Positions 48,001 through 58,873 of a DNA stretch of 64,000 nucleotides are shown piece by piece; within the stretch, counting starts at the first letter, position 1; each line of letters begins with the position of its first letter. The stretch comes from Monosiga brevicollis MX1. Its lineage: Eukaryota > Opisthokonta > Choanoflagellata > Craspedida > Salpingoecidae. Location of the stretch: the NCBI RefSeq assembly GCF_000002865.3, contig NW_001865040.1, positions 556,905 through 620,904 of the forward strand. The letters are read 5' to 3'. The position numbers were made by a program, and so were the translations under genes. The notes beneath the pieces are model-generated. The model ran no database searches. It was not told where the DNA came from and saw only the letters and a program-made list of their open reading frames with translations.

Positions 48001-49376
48001 CCTCAGTGTTTGACAGCTGGCATTACATCAACCAGACGACGCCCATTCCAGAGTCTGATGACTTGAGTGGCGGCTCTGGTCTCTCCGTTGGTTACGGTAT
48101 GCAATCCTGTTTGGCTGCAATCGCGGTAACAGTGCCAAGCTGACTTGATTGTGGCATGCTGTCATCTTGAATTTGTTGCGTTGTCAAACCCACAGCTCAA
48201 AGCAAGTGGGTGGCTGAGCAATTGGTCCTCAAGGCCATCTCTCGCGGCGTGCCAGCCACCATCTTCCGCCCGGGCTACGTCACGGGTGACTCACGGTACA
48301 GCTTGCTGTTGTTGCCTGGATAAATATGCCGTCTTGCATGTGGCTGGTTGGAAAGAATTGGCATCTGATGCTCACTCCTGCGCTTGTCATGCCCCTGTTT
48401 GTCTCTCGACCAGCACTGGCGTAACCAACATCGATGACTATCTGGTTCGCCTGCTCAAGGGGTGCATCCAGCTGGGACAGGCGCCCAAGATCCTCAACCG
48501 CATCAACATGTGCAGCGTTGACTTTGTGGCCTCGGCAGTCGTGACAACTGCCTTCAAGCCGGGCAGCACGGGCCGGTGCTACCACGTTTGGCAACCCGAA
48601 CGGTACGCTTCGCCACTTCGACCTTCTTTTGCCTTTAAGGAAGAGCATGCCATGTCTGCTTGATGCCGTGTCCCTTTTCCCCAAACGCAAAAACAACCTG
48701 TTTTTGCTCTTTGGTTTTTGTTTCTTTCTGCCTGCTCATTTTCCTGATGCTTCTCCCAATCGTTTTAGCTTCACCTTCAAAAAATATTTTGCCGCGCTGA
48801 AGGACTATGGCTACAACGTAGAATTTGTGGTTTGTCGTCAGCTTTGCTATCCGCATCTGTGCTTTGGCCTAGTCAATCCAGGCAGTGGGCTCATTACGTG
48901 CTTCCATAGGACTACCCGTTCTGGAAGGATGCATTGATGCGCTTGACGCTGAGCAGCCGCAACAATGCGCTGTACCCCCTTTTGCACTTTGTGCTGGATG
49001 ATCTTCCCAGCCGTTCCAAGACCCCTGAACTGGATTGGTGCGTCCCGTCTAGGAGTCCTGAGACACTCTGTGTGCGCGTTTGAAGATGCCCAAACACTTC
49101 CTTGCCCTTTCTTTCCCGGTTTTAATTTGTTTTTCCCCCTGCATGGAATCGCAACTGGATAGGTCCAACCTTGCTGCGGCCCTCAAGGGCTCCAAGATGG
49201 AGCGACCCTCAAGCGTACAAAATTTGATGGGCGTGTACTTGGCATACCTGGTACATGTGGGCTACTTTGAGCTGCCGCCGCGCGCTGGACAAGAGGGTGT
49301 TCTGCCATTGCCTCAGCTCAACCTTCAAAATGCTGCCATTGTCCAGCGTTCTTCCAATGCCAACGCTTCGGCATAG
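42013..49376 (+). CDS. LYS2: LYS2, L-2-aminoadipate reductase (alpha-aminoadipate lysine pathway)
   Basis: The model has 31 exons and 1313 residues; yeast Lys2 has about 1390. Exons: 42013..42042, 42119..42355, 42456..42596, 42746..42925, 43041..43094, 43168..43254, 43384..43476, 43576..43782, 43923..43973, 44091..44226, 44334..44427, 44558..44653, 44734..44825, 44937..44989, 45097..45206, 45288..45381, 45483..45521, 45626..45741, 45834..45888, 45981..46220, 46359..46434, 46676..46846, 46935..47032, 47182..47400, 47490..47611, 47738..48096, 48196..48295, 48414..48602, 48769..48829, 48910..49037, 49163..49376. The N-terminal region resembles condensation domains. The adenylation domain has [44 protein letters not shown] and [10 protein letters not shown]. 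The carrier domain has [11 protein letters not shown] with the phosphopantetheine Ser. The reductase has [14 protein letters not shown] and GYAQSKW. Lys2 reduces 2-aminoadipate to its semialdehyde. Confidence 0.95.
42926..43040 (+). other. Probable GC-AG intron in LYS2
   Basis: After WTVFVEQ the sequence reads GCACGC and no usable GT follows before the frame is lost. The acceptor TTTAG precedes [18 protein letters not shown]. The donor is less canonical than the MSH3 case, so a small alternative cannot be excluded. Confidence 0.6.
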
Positions 49377-49716
49377 ACGGGTTCAGAGCAGGCGTGCTGG
49401 TTCGATTCCATCTGGTTGATCTCATCGAATTGAAAGCATGGTTTTCCCATATCCGTTGATTGTGACCAAGCAAATCCTCTACACTCTCGAGAAGAGCCCA
49501 GCAATGCGAAACGAAAGGAGGCCTTGAAAAACAGAAAGCGCTTCTCGCACAGCGAGTAAGCGCTCACAGTTGTCAGAAAGTGGACAGGTCATCTCTTCAA
49601 CAAACCACGACCGTCTGGACCAACTGCAGTGACCAACCCAAGCGGCGAGGAGAGATGAGTGAGCAATCTCAGAACCCGGCGGGGCTTGGCCACAAACACC
49701 TTGAGCAGGGATGAGG
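49377..49716. other. Convergent 3' region LYS2 / FAM81
   Basis: 340 bp between two converging stop codons. Nothing else is recognised. Confidence 0.5.
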
Positions 49717-51474
49717 TCAAGGCACCTTGTTGAGACGTGCGTTGAGTTCTTGATGTCGAAGATCCGATACCTCCGAGATGGCCGTGCTCGTTTCGGCGGC
49801 TTCAATCAGCGCCTTTTCTAGAGCCTTCACCTGAGAGGTTTAGAAACGAGTCGTGAAAGGAAGCCAGACTTCAAAGACTTATACTTTTGTAGGAAAGCAA
49901 GCTGCAAACCTTGTTGCGCATGCTCTCGCGTAGCTTGTCGATGGCAGCCTCGAGGGAAGAACGGGTGTCGTCTTGAGTAGCACGTTGCTGGCGTTGTTCG
50001 GTTACTAACCGGTCTAGTTCGTCGCGTGTTTCCTGCTCAAACTTATCCATGCGTGTTTGTAGGGCCTGGCGCAGCTGGTCAAGACCAGCATCTAAAGCAG
50101 CCTTGGCTGTTTCTTGGTCCTCGCGCCTTTGGCGGCTTAATTCATCTCGCAGGGCTTGCAGAGCGCTCACTTGGCGGTCCGCCTGATCAGCTACAGCTCG
50201 GCGGAGATCTTCTACGGTCGTCGCACTCTGCAGCTCCTGATGAACGAGGCGACGCTCAAGCTCAGAGGTGGCGTCGTGAGCGCTGTGAATGGCTGGTTGC
50301 TGTTGCTGCAGGCGGGCCTCCAGCCCGGCCAGGCGAGTACTGAGTGCTGCTTGCTCGTCCTGGAGCCCGGCCAAGCGTGCAGCGGACAGGGACCCCGTAT
50401 GTTCTGCCTGGGCACCACTGTGCTGCACCTGGCACAACGATTTGCATGGGACATGAGCAATCCACGGTGGGCGCGGCACCATGTGAAACCATGCGAGCGC
50501 TGAAGAAGGCCCGCGTACTTTGGAATTGACCTCTTCGAGGCGCCCTTGAACGCGGCGAAGTTGCTCGCTCATGGCCGCCTATGCGTAAGTAAGGCATCAA
50601 GGCGCCGATGTGGGTGCGTGAGAGTGCACGTCGAGCAAGTTGGAAGCTGCGCTTTTGACGAGTCAAATGTATAAATGCACCTGATGAGAACCTTGGACGG
50701 ACTGGAGCCCGATGACAGCTTCACGGATTGAGGCGTTGATGTGTTCTTGTTGGGCTTCTGTCCAACCGATTCGGCCCAGACCTGCGTCCTGTCGCATGCG
50801 CAGCTGCGCCACAGCTTCGTGGGTGGCCATCATGCGCTCTTGAACGCTTTGCTCAACCCGCTCCAGCTCTCGACTGAGGTTGCGACGGGGTCAGACATGA
50901 ATCGACCACGGTCTTGCACAAAGCAATCATCCAATCCAGGAGGAAGGCCAAACCTGATGTGCTTAACGATGGCGGTGATGGAGGCCACGTGATCCTTGAG
51001 TAAAGCGCGCTTTGCCTTTTCGTCCCGCCAGACATCTTGGCTTAGCTACAAATCGTGGGTCGGCCAACTCGCCGATTGGTATGAGATGACAGCATGCCAT
51101 ACTTGGCAGGACAGCGCAAAAAGAAGTGAACAATGGCTGACCTGAAAGCGTTCATCAATATCGGTCTGAAGCTGCAACGCCTCACGCAAGTAACGAACGG
51201 TAGAGGCTTGGGCATGGGCCAGATGATCCAGCTGTGGAGAAAAAAAAACCCATCATGATTGACGAGCGAAGCATTGTCTGAAAAGTGAGCGGTGTAAAAC
51301 ATCAGGTGCACGCGCGTGTGTGCGCGTCTTGGAGACGTGGGCTCATTCATCCCAAGACGCGCGCACATTCAAGACTGTTCTGGTTGGCCTGCAAGGACAC
51401 TGCATTGGCAGCAGCATGAGGACATGACTTACGTTGGTGCGAGCATGAGAGGGCATGGTGGCGCGACCGGGCAT
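49717..51474 (-). CDS. FAM81A: FAM81-family coiled-coil protein
   Basis: Seven exons (51433..51474, 51142..51231, 50954..51045, 50681..50873, 50519..50578, 49910..50428, 49717..49830) give 369 residues; human FAM81A has 368. The strongest match is LLKDHVASITAIVKHISREL, against LEEHIRNITAIVKQLNRDI in human, followed by MRQDAGLGR against MRQLSGLGD. The remainder is coiled coil through to the end (LDQLRQALQTRMDKFEQETR, ELNARLNKV). The start at MPGRATMPSHARTN gives nearly the human length; an open frame upstream (Met at 51731) does not join it clearly. FAM81A is known in vertebrates as a postsynaptic-density protein that promotes condensates. What it does in a single-celled organism is unknown. 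Confidence 0.85.
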
Positions 51475-52626
51475 CGGGTTGGCTGAATCCGAATACGATC
51501 CTTCATCTCGGCTGGCAGGCGGAGGGGTGGCAATGGGCGGCAGGGGCTCCGCATGCCGCCCGATCCGCGAAGGGCTTGAAGTCACACCAGGAACGCGAGG
51601 CGGGTGAGGGGCAGATGAATGAAACGTTTGGCAATCGGCAAGAGGAACACGAAGACCAGCTTTTGGTCGAACTGAGGCCTTTGATCGCGCACGCAGACGT
51701 ACGGCTCGGGCGCATTCCATGGAAAAGCCATGTCGTCACAACGACGACTCTACAGGACATCTGCACCACCCCCCTCCCTGTCACTCAAACGCACCGCCCA
51801 TGAGCTTGATCCGACATCACATCAACAACCCCTTCCAACCCGGCAGTCATCAGCTCCCGCCCTCTCGCTCTCTCTCTCTCCCGCCCTCTCTCTCTGTGTC
51901 TCTGTGATGGCGGCATACACACACACTTGTTGTTGTTGTTGCCAAGAAAATGTCAGATTCTGACATTTTGAATTGTCAGCGTGTGCAGGTTGAGTTGCTG
52001 CTGGTGAGGGGATGGGTTATTGTCGTAACCACGGTGCGAGGCAAGCGGTTTCAACGTATTGGTAAGCAGCTGTTGTTGTCTCACGTCGTGAGGTTGTTAC
52101 CGCTCTAAGCGGCTTTTGGCCGTGTCCGCTTGAAACGGTTTTTTTTTTTGCGCGCCAAAATCCCAATCTGACAACGGAATGAGACCGTGTGTGTTCGTGT
52201 GTTGTGTCTCTCTCGCGCGCTCGCTGTGTGACACACACACACACGCACTCGACATGTGGCGAGGTGATGCCCTGCTGCTCGTGCCATTTGCCGGTGTCTG
52301 TGCTGCCGTGGCTGCTGTCGTTGCGGATGCCCGTTTGGTGGTGGTTGACCAATCGACGCCGCTGCTGTGCCTCCCCTCTTTCAATCTCGACGCGTGTGTG
52401 TGTGTCTTCCCAGTCGGAACCGTCTCGAAATTTGATTATTTTGGCGCTGCCACCCAGCATTCTTGCAAGGACCCAATTGTCAACACCACCACCCCAGCAA
52501 GTGTCGGAAGCCGACACTCAGCGGACATCAGACATCATGCTCATAACCTGAGCCTGTCTCTGAGTCGCACCGGCATTCATCCGACCAAGTTTTGCCGAGC
52601 ACCGCTGTTGCCGTAGCACGATCATC
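51475..52626. promoter_or_regulatory. Divergent intergenic region FAM81 / PPM1D
   Basis: 1152 bp between outward-facing start codons. It includes Pro/Ser-rich open frames next to FAM81, CT-rich stretches near 51858-51900, a T11 run near 52139-52149 and a short (AC)n near 52231-52244. The translated frames look like low-complexity noise. An untranslated first exon of either gene may lie here. Confidence 0.45.
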
Positions 52627-54450
52627 ATGGAGCACACTGCACCAGACCCCGACGCTGAACCCCTCGGCAAGAGAGCAAAGCAACAGGCAACCCCGATGTT
52701 GATCCCAAACCCGGTATCTCCTGTGGATGACGAATGGCAGCATGCCATTGCCTGCTCCTCTTGCGACCACGGTGATCGGTAAGGTGCTGATGACAGCGGG
52801 GCTGGCTCCGTGTGACCTCCCAGACCGTGACGAGCGCATCTCACCGATTGTTCTGCTGGCACTGCTCCATCCCGCAGCCCTTATATGCAAGATTTTGTCA
52901 CGCAATCGAGCGCTGAAGGCTGGGCTGGCTTTGCTCTTTTCGATGGGCATGGTGGCCACGAGGTGGGCGCTGGAAATGGGTCGACCATGTGACGAGCCTC
53001 GGCCCCCGGTGCTGTGCTTCTCGCTGGGAAGTCGCCGATTCATCTCATACAAGAATGTTTGTCATGCCATCACAGGCGGCGCGCTTTGCCTCACACCACG
53101 TTTGGGGATATTTGCACCGGAACGAAGATTTGAAAGTGGCAATAAGCATGCTCAATTCGCCGCCGCCCGACGTGCCCACATCAAGCCTGTCAGCCCACCT
53201 TGACAAGCTAGGCGAGCTAGAAGAAGCCCATCGCATCGTACAGCGAGCGCTAGACGCTGCTTTCGTTGATTGTCACAAGGCCATGCACCAGCTCTACCGT
53301 TCTTGGCCACAACGCCGGGACAAACACTACTCAACCGCGGGCACCACTGCGACCCTTCTCCTTTGCACGCGCCACGACCTTTTTCTTGCCAACGTGGGCG
53401 ACAGTGATGCCTTCTACTACTGCCTCGGTGCCGATGAACCTCAGTGCCTCACTGTCTCCCATTTACCAAACATTCCCTCGGAAGTTCGGCGCATCCGCAA
53501 CTGTGGCGGTCGCATCAGTGCCATGCGGGTGTGTTGGACCCGGCTCTCTGCTAGCTCAGGCCAGCGCGTGTCTGTGCCCTTTCTCAATATGACTCGAGCG
53601 TTGGGCGATTTTTGGAGCTGGAACCCCGCCTCAGAGGCCTACATCGTTGACCCCCACCCCCACACCTGTCACCGATTGAGACAGCCTGACGAGGTAAACC
53701 TATTGACCTAAAGGTCCCCTGTGCTTTTGGAATTTTTTTTCCCAACCAACCAACTCAATGAGTCGAACATGCCTGCCTCTTGCATGCCCTGTTTCGTTTT
53801 ACCCAACACCAGGATGACTTTGTCATCATGGCATCTGATGGACTTTGGGACTGCCTGCCCCCAGCGACAGCCGGCGTCGTTGTCCGAGAGGTGGGTCGGC
53901 ATCCTGAGTGCTTACTGTCGAACAGCGCGATATGCGCACGCCTGGCTCACCACACCCGGAACGGAACTCTCACGTCCACATCGATCCATGTTAGAGCCTT
54001 GCCAAGAACTGCTGTCCAGCGCCCGCTTTGGTCGAGTGTGCCCTGCAGTTGTACGTGGGCATACTACGAACGCGTTTTTGAAGCCTCTTCTTTCCCCTTC
54101 TCTTTCTCTTTCTCTCTTTCCCCGCTCCGTTCCCAGACTTTTTGCCAATATGATCCACTCATAATCCCTACCCCCCTCTCCCCCTTTGCTGCTACAGCAC
54201 GCGTTCGCACAACATCAAGTGCGACAATGTATCGGTCACTGTTGTTTTCTTACGCGGCAGAGCCGCCTGTCCTCTCCACGCCAGCGTATCACGCTCGAGC
54301 CGTGCATCAACACCCTGTTACAGCCACCACACCTCAGACTCGGGCATTTCGAGCGGTTATGCCGGCTCACTTGACGCCGCCGGGCTGAATGGCAGCCTGT
54401 GCGCTGATGTGCTGCAAAGTCATGGTAGCAGTGGGTACCTCAATGCGTAG
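52627..54450 (+). CDS. PPM1D: PPM1D/Wip1-like PP2C-family Ser/Thr phosphatase
   Basis: Six exons (52627..52778, 52878..52962, 53076..53693, 53813..53890, 53995..54050, 54198..54450) give 413 residues. PP2C motifs appear in order: SSCDHGDRPYMQDF, FALFDGHGGHEAARFASHHV, STAGTTATLLL then LANVGDSDAF, VPFLNMTRALGDFWSWN, DDFVIMASDGLWDCLPP and KCDNVSVTVVF, so the metal-binding Asp residues are kept. Details such as HHVWGYL, RALGDFWSW and VDPHPHT fit PPM1D better than other PPM members. Wip1 reverses ATM/ATR signalling in animals. Between HVWGYL and the CHKAMHQL helix it carries about 28 residues more than human PPM1D. The C-terminal tail is short and Ser/Gly-rich. The 53995..54050 exon is small and was chosen by frame and fit. 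Confidence 0.85.
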
Positions 54451-54469
54451 CGAGTACCTCAATGCGTAG
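54435..54469. repeat. 19-bp tandem duplication across the PPM1D stop codon
   Basis: A 16-bp block ending in the stop TAG (54435-54450) is repeated at 54454-54469 with period 19. Stop and last codons are therefore present twice. Confidence 0.9.
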
Positions 54470-54541
54470 TCCATGCCCCGAGATTTCGTCCTCGATAAAC
54501 CAGAGAAATTCATTTAGTGCTGAAGGATCAGCCTTGAATTC

Positions 54542-54547
54542 TTTATT
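54542..54547 (-). terminator. Putative poly(A) signal AATAAA for SAP30BP
   Basis: The minus strand reads AATAAA about 40 nt downstream of the SAP30BP stop. It lies within the 136-bp gap to the converging PPM1D stop, so the two 3' UTRs are short or overlap. Confidence 0.4.
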
Positions 54548-54586
54548 TCAGGAGAGCATCTGCCGTGCGATGCAGCCTCCGCTCAT

Positions 54587-55967
54587 CTACCGGCGTGTTG
54601 CTCGTTCCAAAATCTCTTTGGCCCGCTTGGACGCCGTCTGAAAAGCCTCTTGGCTCGCAAAGGCACGCGCTCCGGGTCCTCCACCACGTTTCGCAGACAC
54701 AAAATCCACCTGGCCCCAGCATAACCACCCCCCATGAGACCCGAAGCGCTGCTTCTTCCTGTCTTCCAGTCAAATTTGATCCATCAACACGCAGAGCGCC
54801 CTTTCTCACCTCGGCACGCTGACGTTGTTGGCTTGCACGGCGCTCGCTTGCGCGCTGCTGCTCCTCGTCTACACCGTGCATACATTGCAAGTAAGGTATG
54901 AGCTTGAAGTTTGCCGGCAGCTTCCCGATGCCCGAGTTGCAGCACCCACGACCACGCACAAAGCTTGTCGGCAAACCCGGGCTGATGCCATTCTGAGGGA
55001 CTAAAGATCGCCGGGTCGTAATTCGAGGCTATGACATATAGCAAGGCCAAAAAGGGCAGGCGCCGGTGTCAGGACCGCTCACAGAGTGTTGCCGGTTCAA
55101 GGTTGCCACACCACCAACCGTATTCATCAATATGCATGCGTTGCACCAGCTTTTCGTAAATGCCTGGATTGCGAAACTGCTTGTTGTTCTCGACATAGGC
55201 AACAGCGGAGGTGCCCTGCTGGACCATGGCCTGGTGTACCTGCCGCACGCGGGCGCTCACCTGTGGATCGACCTCGCCTGTTGGCCAGTGGGATGCGAGA
55301 TGCGAGGAAAATATTCGAGTGAGTCAACCAAGCTCGGTGACTCGCAGCTACATAATGATCCCATTTTGCGCAGACCCTAGCCGTACCGGTTGGGCGAGGT
55401 GGCAACAAGCTGGGATCGAGGCGGCCCAGCAAGCTAGTTCGTGCTGCTCCGAGGGGTGCTACAACACCCAACGATTCATGAGCGTCGGATTCATGCGCGT
55501 CCCAGGAGGCGCAAGGCAAACGAAATAAGCATCCCTAGGCGCACCTGTAGTTGGAGTTGAAGGCTCGCGGGGCGGTGTTGCACGGTCACCTTGTGTTCGA
55601 GTAGGTGACTCCTACACAAACCAGGCCACAGTTCTGGTGAGAAAGACCGTTCGAATGGGCATACGCGAACGGCTGGTAGCTGCTCTCCCATATTCTTGTG
55701 ACCCACCGGTGTTTGACCCTGTGTTGTGCTTGTAGCTCCGGCAGCTGGGGTCAGGCTGGCACTAGGTTCGCGGGAAGACCTCCCCGAGGACGGTGATATT
55801 CTTGTCTGTGTGTTACCTGACGATGTGGGCTCAAATTGTGCTGATGGACTTGTGCGCTTTAGAGCACCCTCAGCCTGTGAGCCGGCTGATGTGGACGTAA
55901 CAGCCACAACTGGCGTCTCATCCTCCGAACCCGAGTCGGTATCTGACCCATACGTCACCAAGCTCAT
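54587..55967 (-). CDS. SAP30BP: SAP30BP/HCNGP-family transcription or splicing regulator
   Basis: Six exons (55707..55967, 55545..55611, 55119..55277, 54960..55028, 54810..54868, 54587..54637) give 221 residues; human SAP30BP has 308. The N-terminus starts LVTYGSDTDSGSEDE, an acidic opening comparable to the human AVYAEDSEPESD. The HCNGP core reads VRQVHQAMVQQG, ENNKQFRNPGIYEKLVQRM then IDEYASNYDPAIFSPSEW, matching RKKEFRNPSIYEKLIQ and NYPKDMFDPHGW in human. A basic helix (EEQQRASERRASQQRQRAE) and a short end follow. Human SAP30BP binds the SAP30 corepressor and acts in splicing of short introns. The long Thr-rich C-terminus of the human protein is missing here. Confidence 0.88.
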
Positions 55968-56475
55968 CCTTCGTGGTCGCCGAGCGTCACCGCCACCACT
56001 AAATGATTTCTTTTTTTTCCTTTCCCTTCAATCCTAAAAATTTCAAAATCGTGATAAAAACGATTTTGACGAAAAAAATAAAAAAAATTTACATGTGAAT
56101 GATCACTTGCACTTTTGGTTTGGCCGTGTTGGATTGTCTTTCCTGGTTTTCTTGGCGGGAAGATGTGACAGCCTGCAGAAGACATCATTTGAACAAGTTG
56201 GATGGTGCAACTCTCGGTTAATTGATTCTGTGGCAGTCTGTCAGGCGCCTAGGTCTGGCTCAGGGCAGGGGGGTGGGGGGCAGGCTAACAAAACGAGGTG
56301 GACCATGGCCATCCAAGAAATTAAACGGCAAACACAGACACGCCTACACCATTCATCCAAGCGCCGTGACCGGAGCGCGATCGGAAACTCAACAGATACA
56401 TTGACCCGCACGTCCTCATGCGGGGAACAAGCAAAACTAACGACGCGAAAGGGGCTGCCTTTTGCATGACTACGC
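55968..56475. other. Intergenic region between LYSMD3/4 and SAP30BP
   Basis: 508 bp, both neighbours on the minus strand. It contains AT-rich sequence with A runs near 56033-56090 and a G-rich stretch near 56269-56281. No gene is recognised. Confidence 0.5.
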
Positions 56476-57733
56476 CTAAAGCACTCGAGGCTTCATCTTG
56501 GAAATGACAATGGGAACGGCAATTAACAACGCCAAGCAAACGAGTAGGACGATGCGCCAGTCGGATGGATACCAATCCGTCATGGCGTTGTGGCGACGTG
56601 GCACGGGCGCAAAAATACGACGGCCATCGGAATCTTTTTCGGGCTCGTCGCTTCGTTGTCGCTCTTGCTCAAGAATGTCCCCCAGCTGTTTATCGTATTT
56701 GGCCAAGAGGTCGCCCGACTCGGCCGAATTGGCCCTAACACCGCACCCGGCAGACCCAAGAAGAGAATGAGCGCAATCAGCATTGTCAGGGCCAACATTG
56801 AGGTGGGCCGCTACTGCCGTGGCGAACCATGGTATTATTATTTGAGCCTTGCGGTCTCAAACAACACCAGAGAGCAGGTTTAGCCATCTCACCGTGATCG
56901 CCCCTCGGGCTCCATTGACAACTGAAATCCTGGATACGACAACACAGGCGCCGGGCTGATGAGAATGCCCACGAGCTAGCAGCGCCTTGCAAATGCTGAT
57001 TTTGTATGGCTAATTTTATATGGCTAACCTTCGCTACGCCCAACTGGGGCTGCTGGGAGCGGGCGCATGGTGGTATGGGTCCGTGATTCGTCAGATGTCG
57101 GCTCTGCCACACCAAAAGAGTTGTCGCCTTCCATGACAGCCGTATACAGAGCGCCGTAGCGCGATGCTGGCACCTTGATCGTCTATCATGGTTGTGTGAG
57201 GGCGCAAAGGGCCGACGGTGATGATGCGTGGGGTGAGATAAAAGGAAAAAATGCAAGGCCGTGCCGTTGCTTTAAGGAGAGCACATGGAGCTAGCCGGGT
57301 CAGCACCACGAGCACATACCTTGCGTGAATGCAGCTCGTCTTCACGCCATAGATTGTTGAGGCGCTTTAGCTGATCGACGGAGACGCGATACTGGAGCGC
57401 GATGCCTTGCAGTGTGTGGTGAGCCTCGACGGCATGCAGAATATAGGTGAGCTCGCTCTCAGAGCCGATGGCATCACGTGTGAATACTGGCCCCCGTCCG
57501 TCGAAGCTGGTACTACCCTGACTGCCGGTGCCAGGGCTTGACTTGGCGCGACCGCGCCGAGACATGCCATTGTTATCGACAACCGACATTTCGACTGCCT
57601 CGGGCTCGCCAAGGCCGCCAGCATGATCATCAGAAGCACTGCCAAACACGTATACACGCTGAGAGGGCCGATTGTGCACGGTGGTTCCGTTGCCTCGGGT
57701 CATGCGACCCTTTTGCGGTTCAATCGCCGGCAT
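56476..57733 (-). CDS. LYSMD3: LYSMD3/4-like LysM-domain membrane protein
   Basis: Four exons (57320..57733, 57029..57182, 56893..56929, 56476..56734) give 287 residues; human LYSMD3 has 306. After a disordered N-terminus comes one LysM domain (HAVEAHHTLQGIALQYRVSV then DQLKRLNNLW), continued across the splice by TIKVPASR. A variable linker leads to a helix (LLAKYDKQLGDILEQE) and, near the end, a membrane segment (DWRIVLLVCLALLIAVPIVI) with a basic tail, the same plan as LYSMD3 and LYSMD4. The tiny 37-nt third exon was placed because it is the only one found that keeps the frame. Human LYSMD3 is a Golgi/plasma-membrane glycan-binding protein; the ligand here is unknown. Confidence 0.85.
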
Positions 57734-58873
57734 GGTACCGGCTCCAGCTCATTGCCGTCGCACCACTAAACCGGACCCGCGTTGGGACAAGCGGCGGGAC
57801 GAGATGCAGTGGTCACAAAGCACCCCCAATGTCAGCCGCTGCGGCAGCAATTGAGACGAGAGCACTGACGACGTGCACGCCGCTTGGGCAAAATCAAGAC
57901 TGATGATGCGTCTCGGCGCAACAACAAAAAAGAAAAAGAATAGAAAAAAAAGACTAGAAGGGCGGCTCAAGGCACCCGCTCATGCAGATGGCAGGTGCAA
58001 CTGGCCGCGTGGGAGAGGAAAAGGACACGACCAGTGCCGAGGGAACCAGTGCGAGAACCTAAGAGCTGATCTAGGGTCTGGACTTTGGCAAGTATTTTGA
58101 GCAAGACAATGGTCAAGCCCGACTGGCGTTGTCCAGAGAGTGGCTGCACTGCCAGGTCCGAGGAATCGCCGACGCCCAGCTGGTGAGAGAGAGCTCTTCA
58201 GCCCAAGAAGTCAGAAAGGGCACTGGAGCAGCCAGCAGCACCTGGATGCTGAATGCACCCGAATGAGGCCGCAGCAGCGAGAATGCACACCGATGTTTCT
58301 CTCTCTCTCCCTGTGTGTGTGAGGGGATGACGAGCGCGAGAGTGTGTGTGGTGTGTCTGTGATGTGTGTGTGTGTGACGGAGGCTGCGGCAGGCAACAGC
58401 ACAGGTAGTCAATCTCTCATATATGCCTGCGCGCAAGTGGGCACTGCACCGTCACATAAGAAAAATTGTGAATGGTGTTATTCGTACAAAAGGGGGTTGC
58501 AAACCAACCAGCTTGCAAATATGTGACCGCTGTCATGCTTTCGCTTTTATTCTCTCTCTTCTTCCCTTCTCTCTCTCTCGGTTCTCTTTCGATCGAAGAA
58601 ACCAATGTGAAAGAAGAAAACCGGTTTGATGGTAAAATGATGACAATCTCATTGGAACAGCAACAACATGACAACTGGTGTTGCGAACAAAATGGCCGTC
58701 GTATGGAGGGACTCAAACTTGTGACCGCTTGTTATTATGGGGGCATCGGGTGCCTGTAACACTGGATGAGCTGATGGCGCAACGCGCAGACGGATGGGGG
58801 TCACCGGGATGTTGAGGCAAGTGCGTACCCGCCCTTGGCTGTGTGTGTTTTTTCCAGGATCATGTTTGTAAGC
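57734..58873. other. Gene-poor stretch, 1.1 kb
   Basis: No gene is recognised. It includes an A-rich run near 57929-57955, CT-rich and TG-rich simple sequence near 58295-58377, and several frames under 110 residues without protein-like composition. The promoter of LYSMD3/4 should lie at its left end. Confidence 0.5.

Noticed and set aside
49391-49420. GGTTCGATTCC, which resembles a tRNA T-loop
   Set aside because: The flanking bases do not form a T stem, and no acceptor stem or anticodon arm can be drawn.
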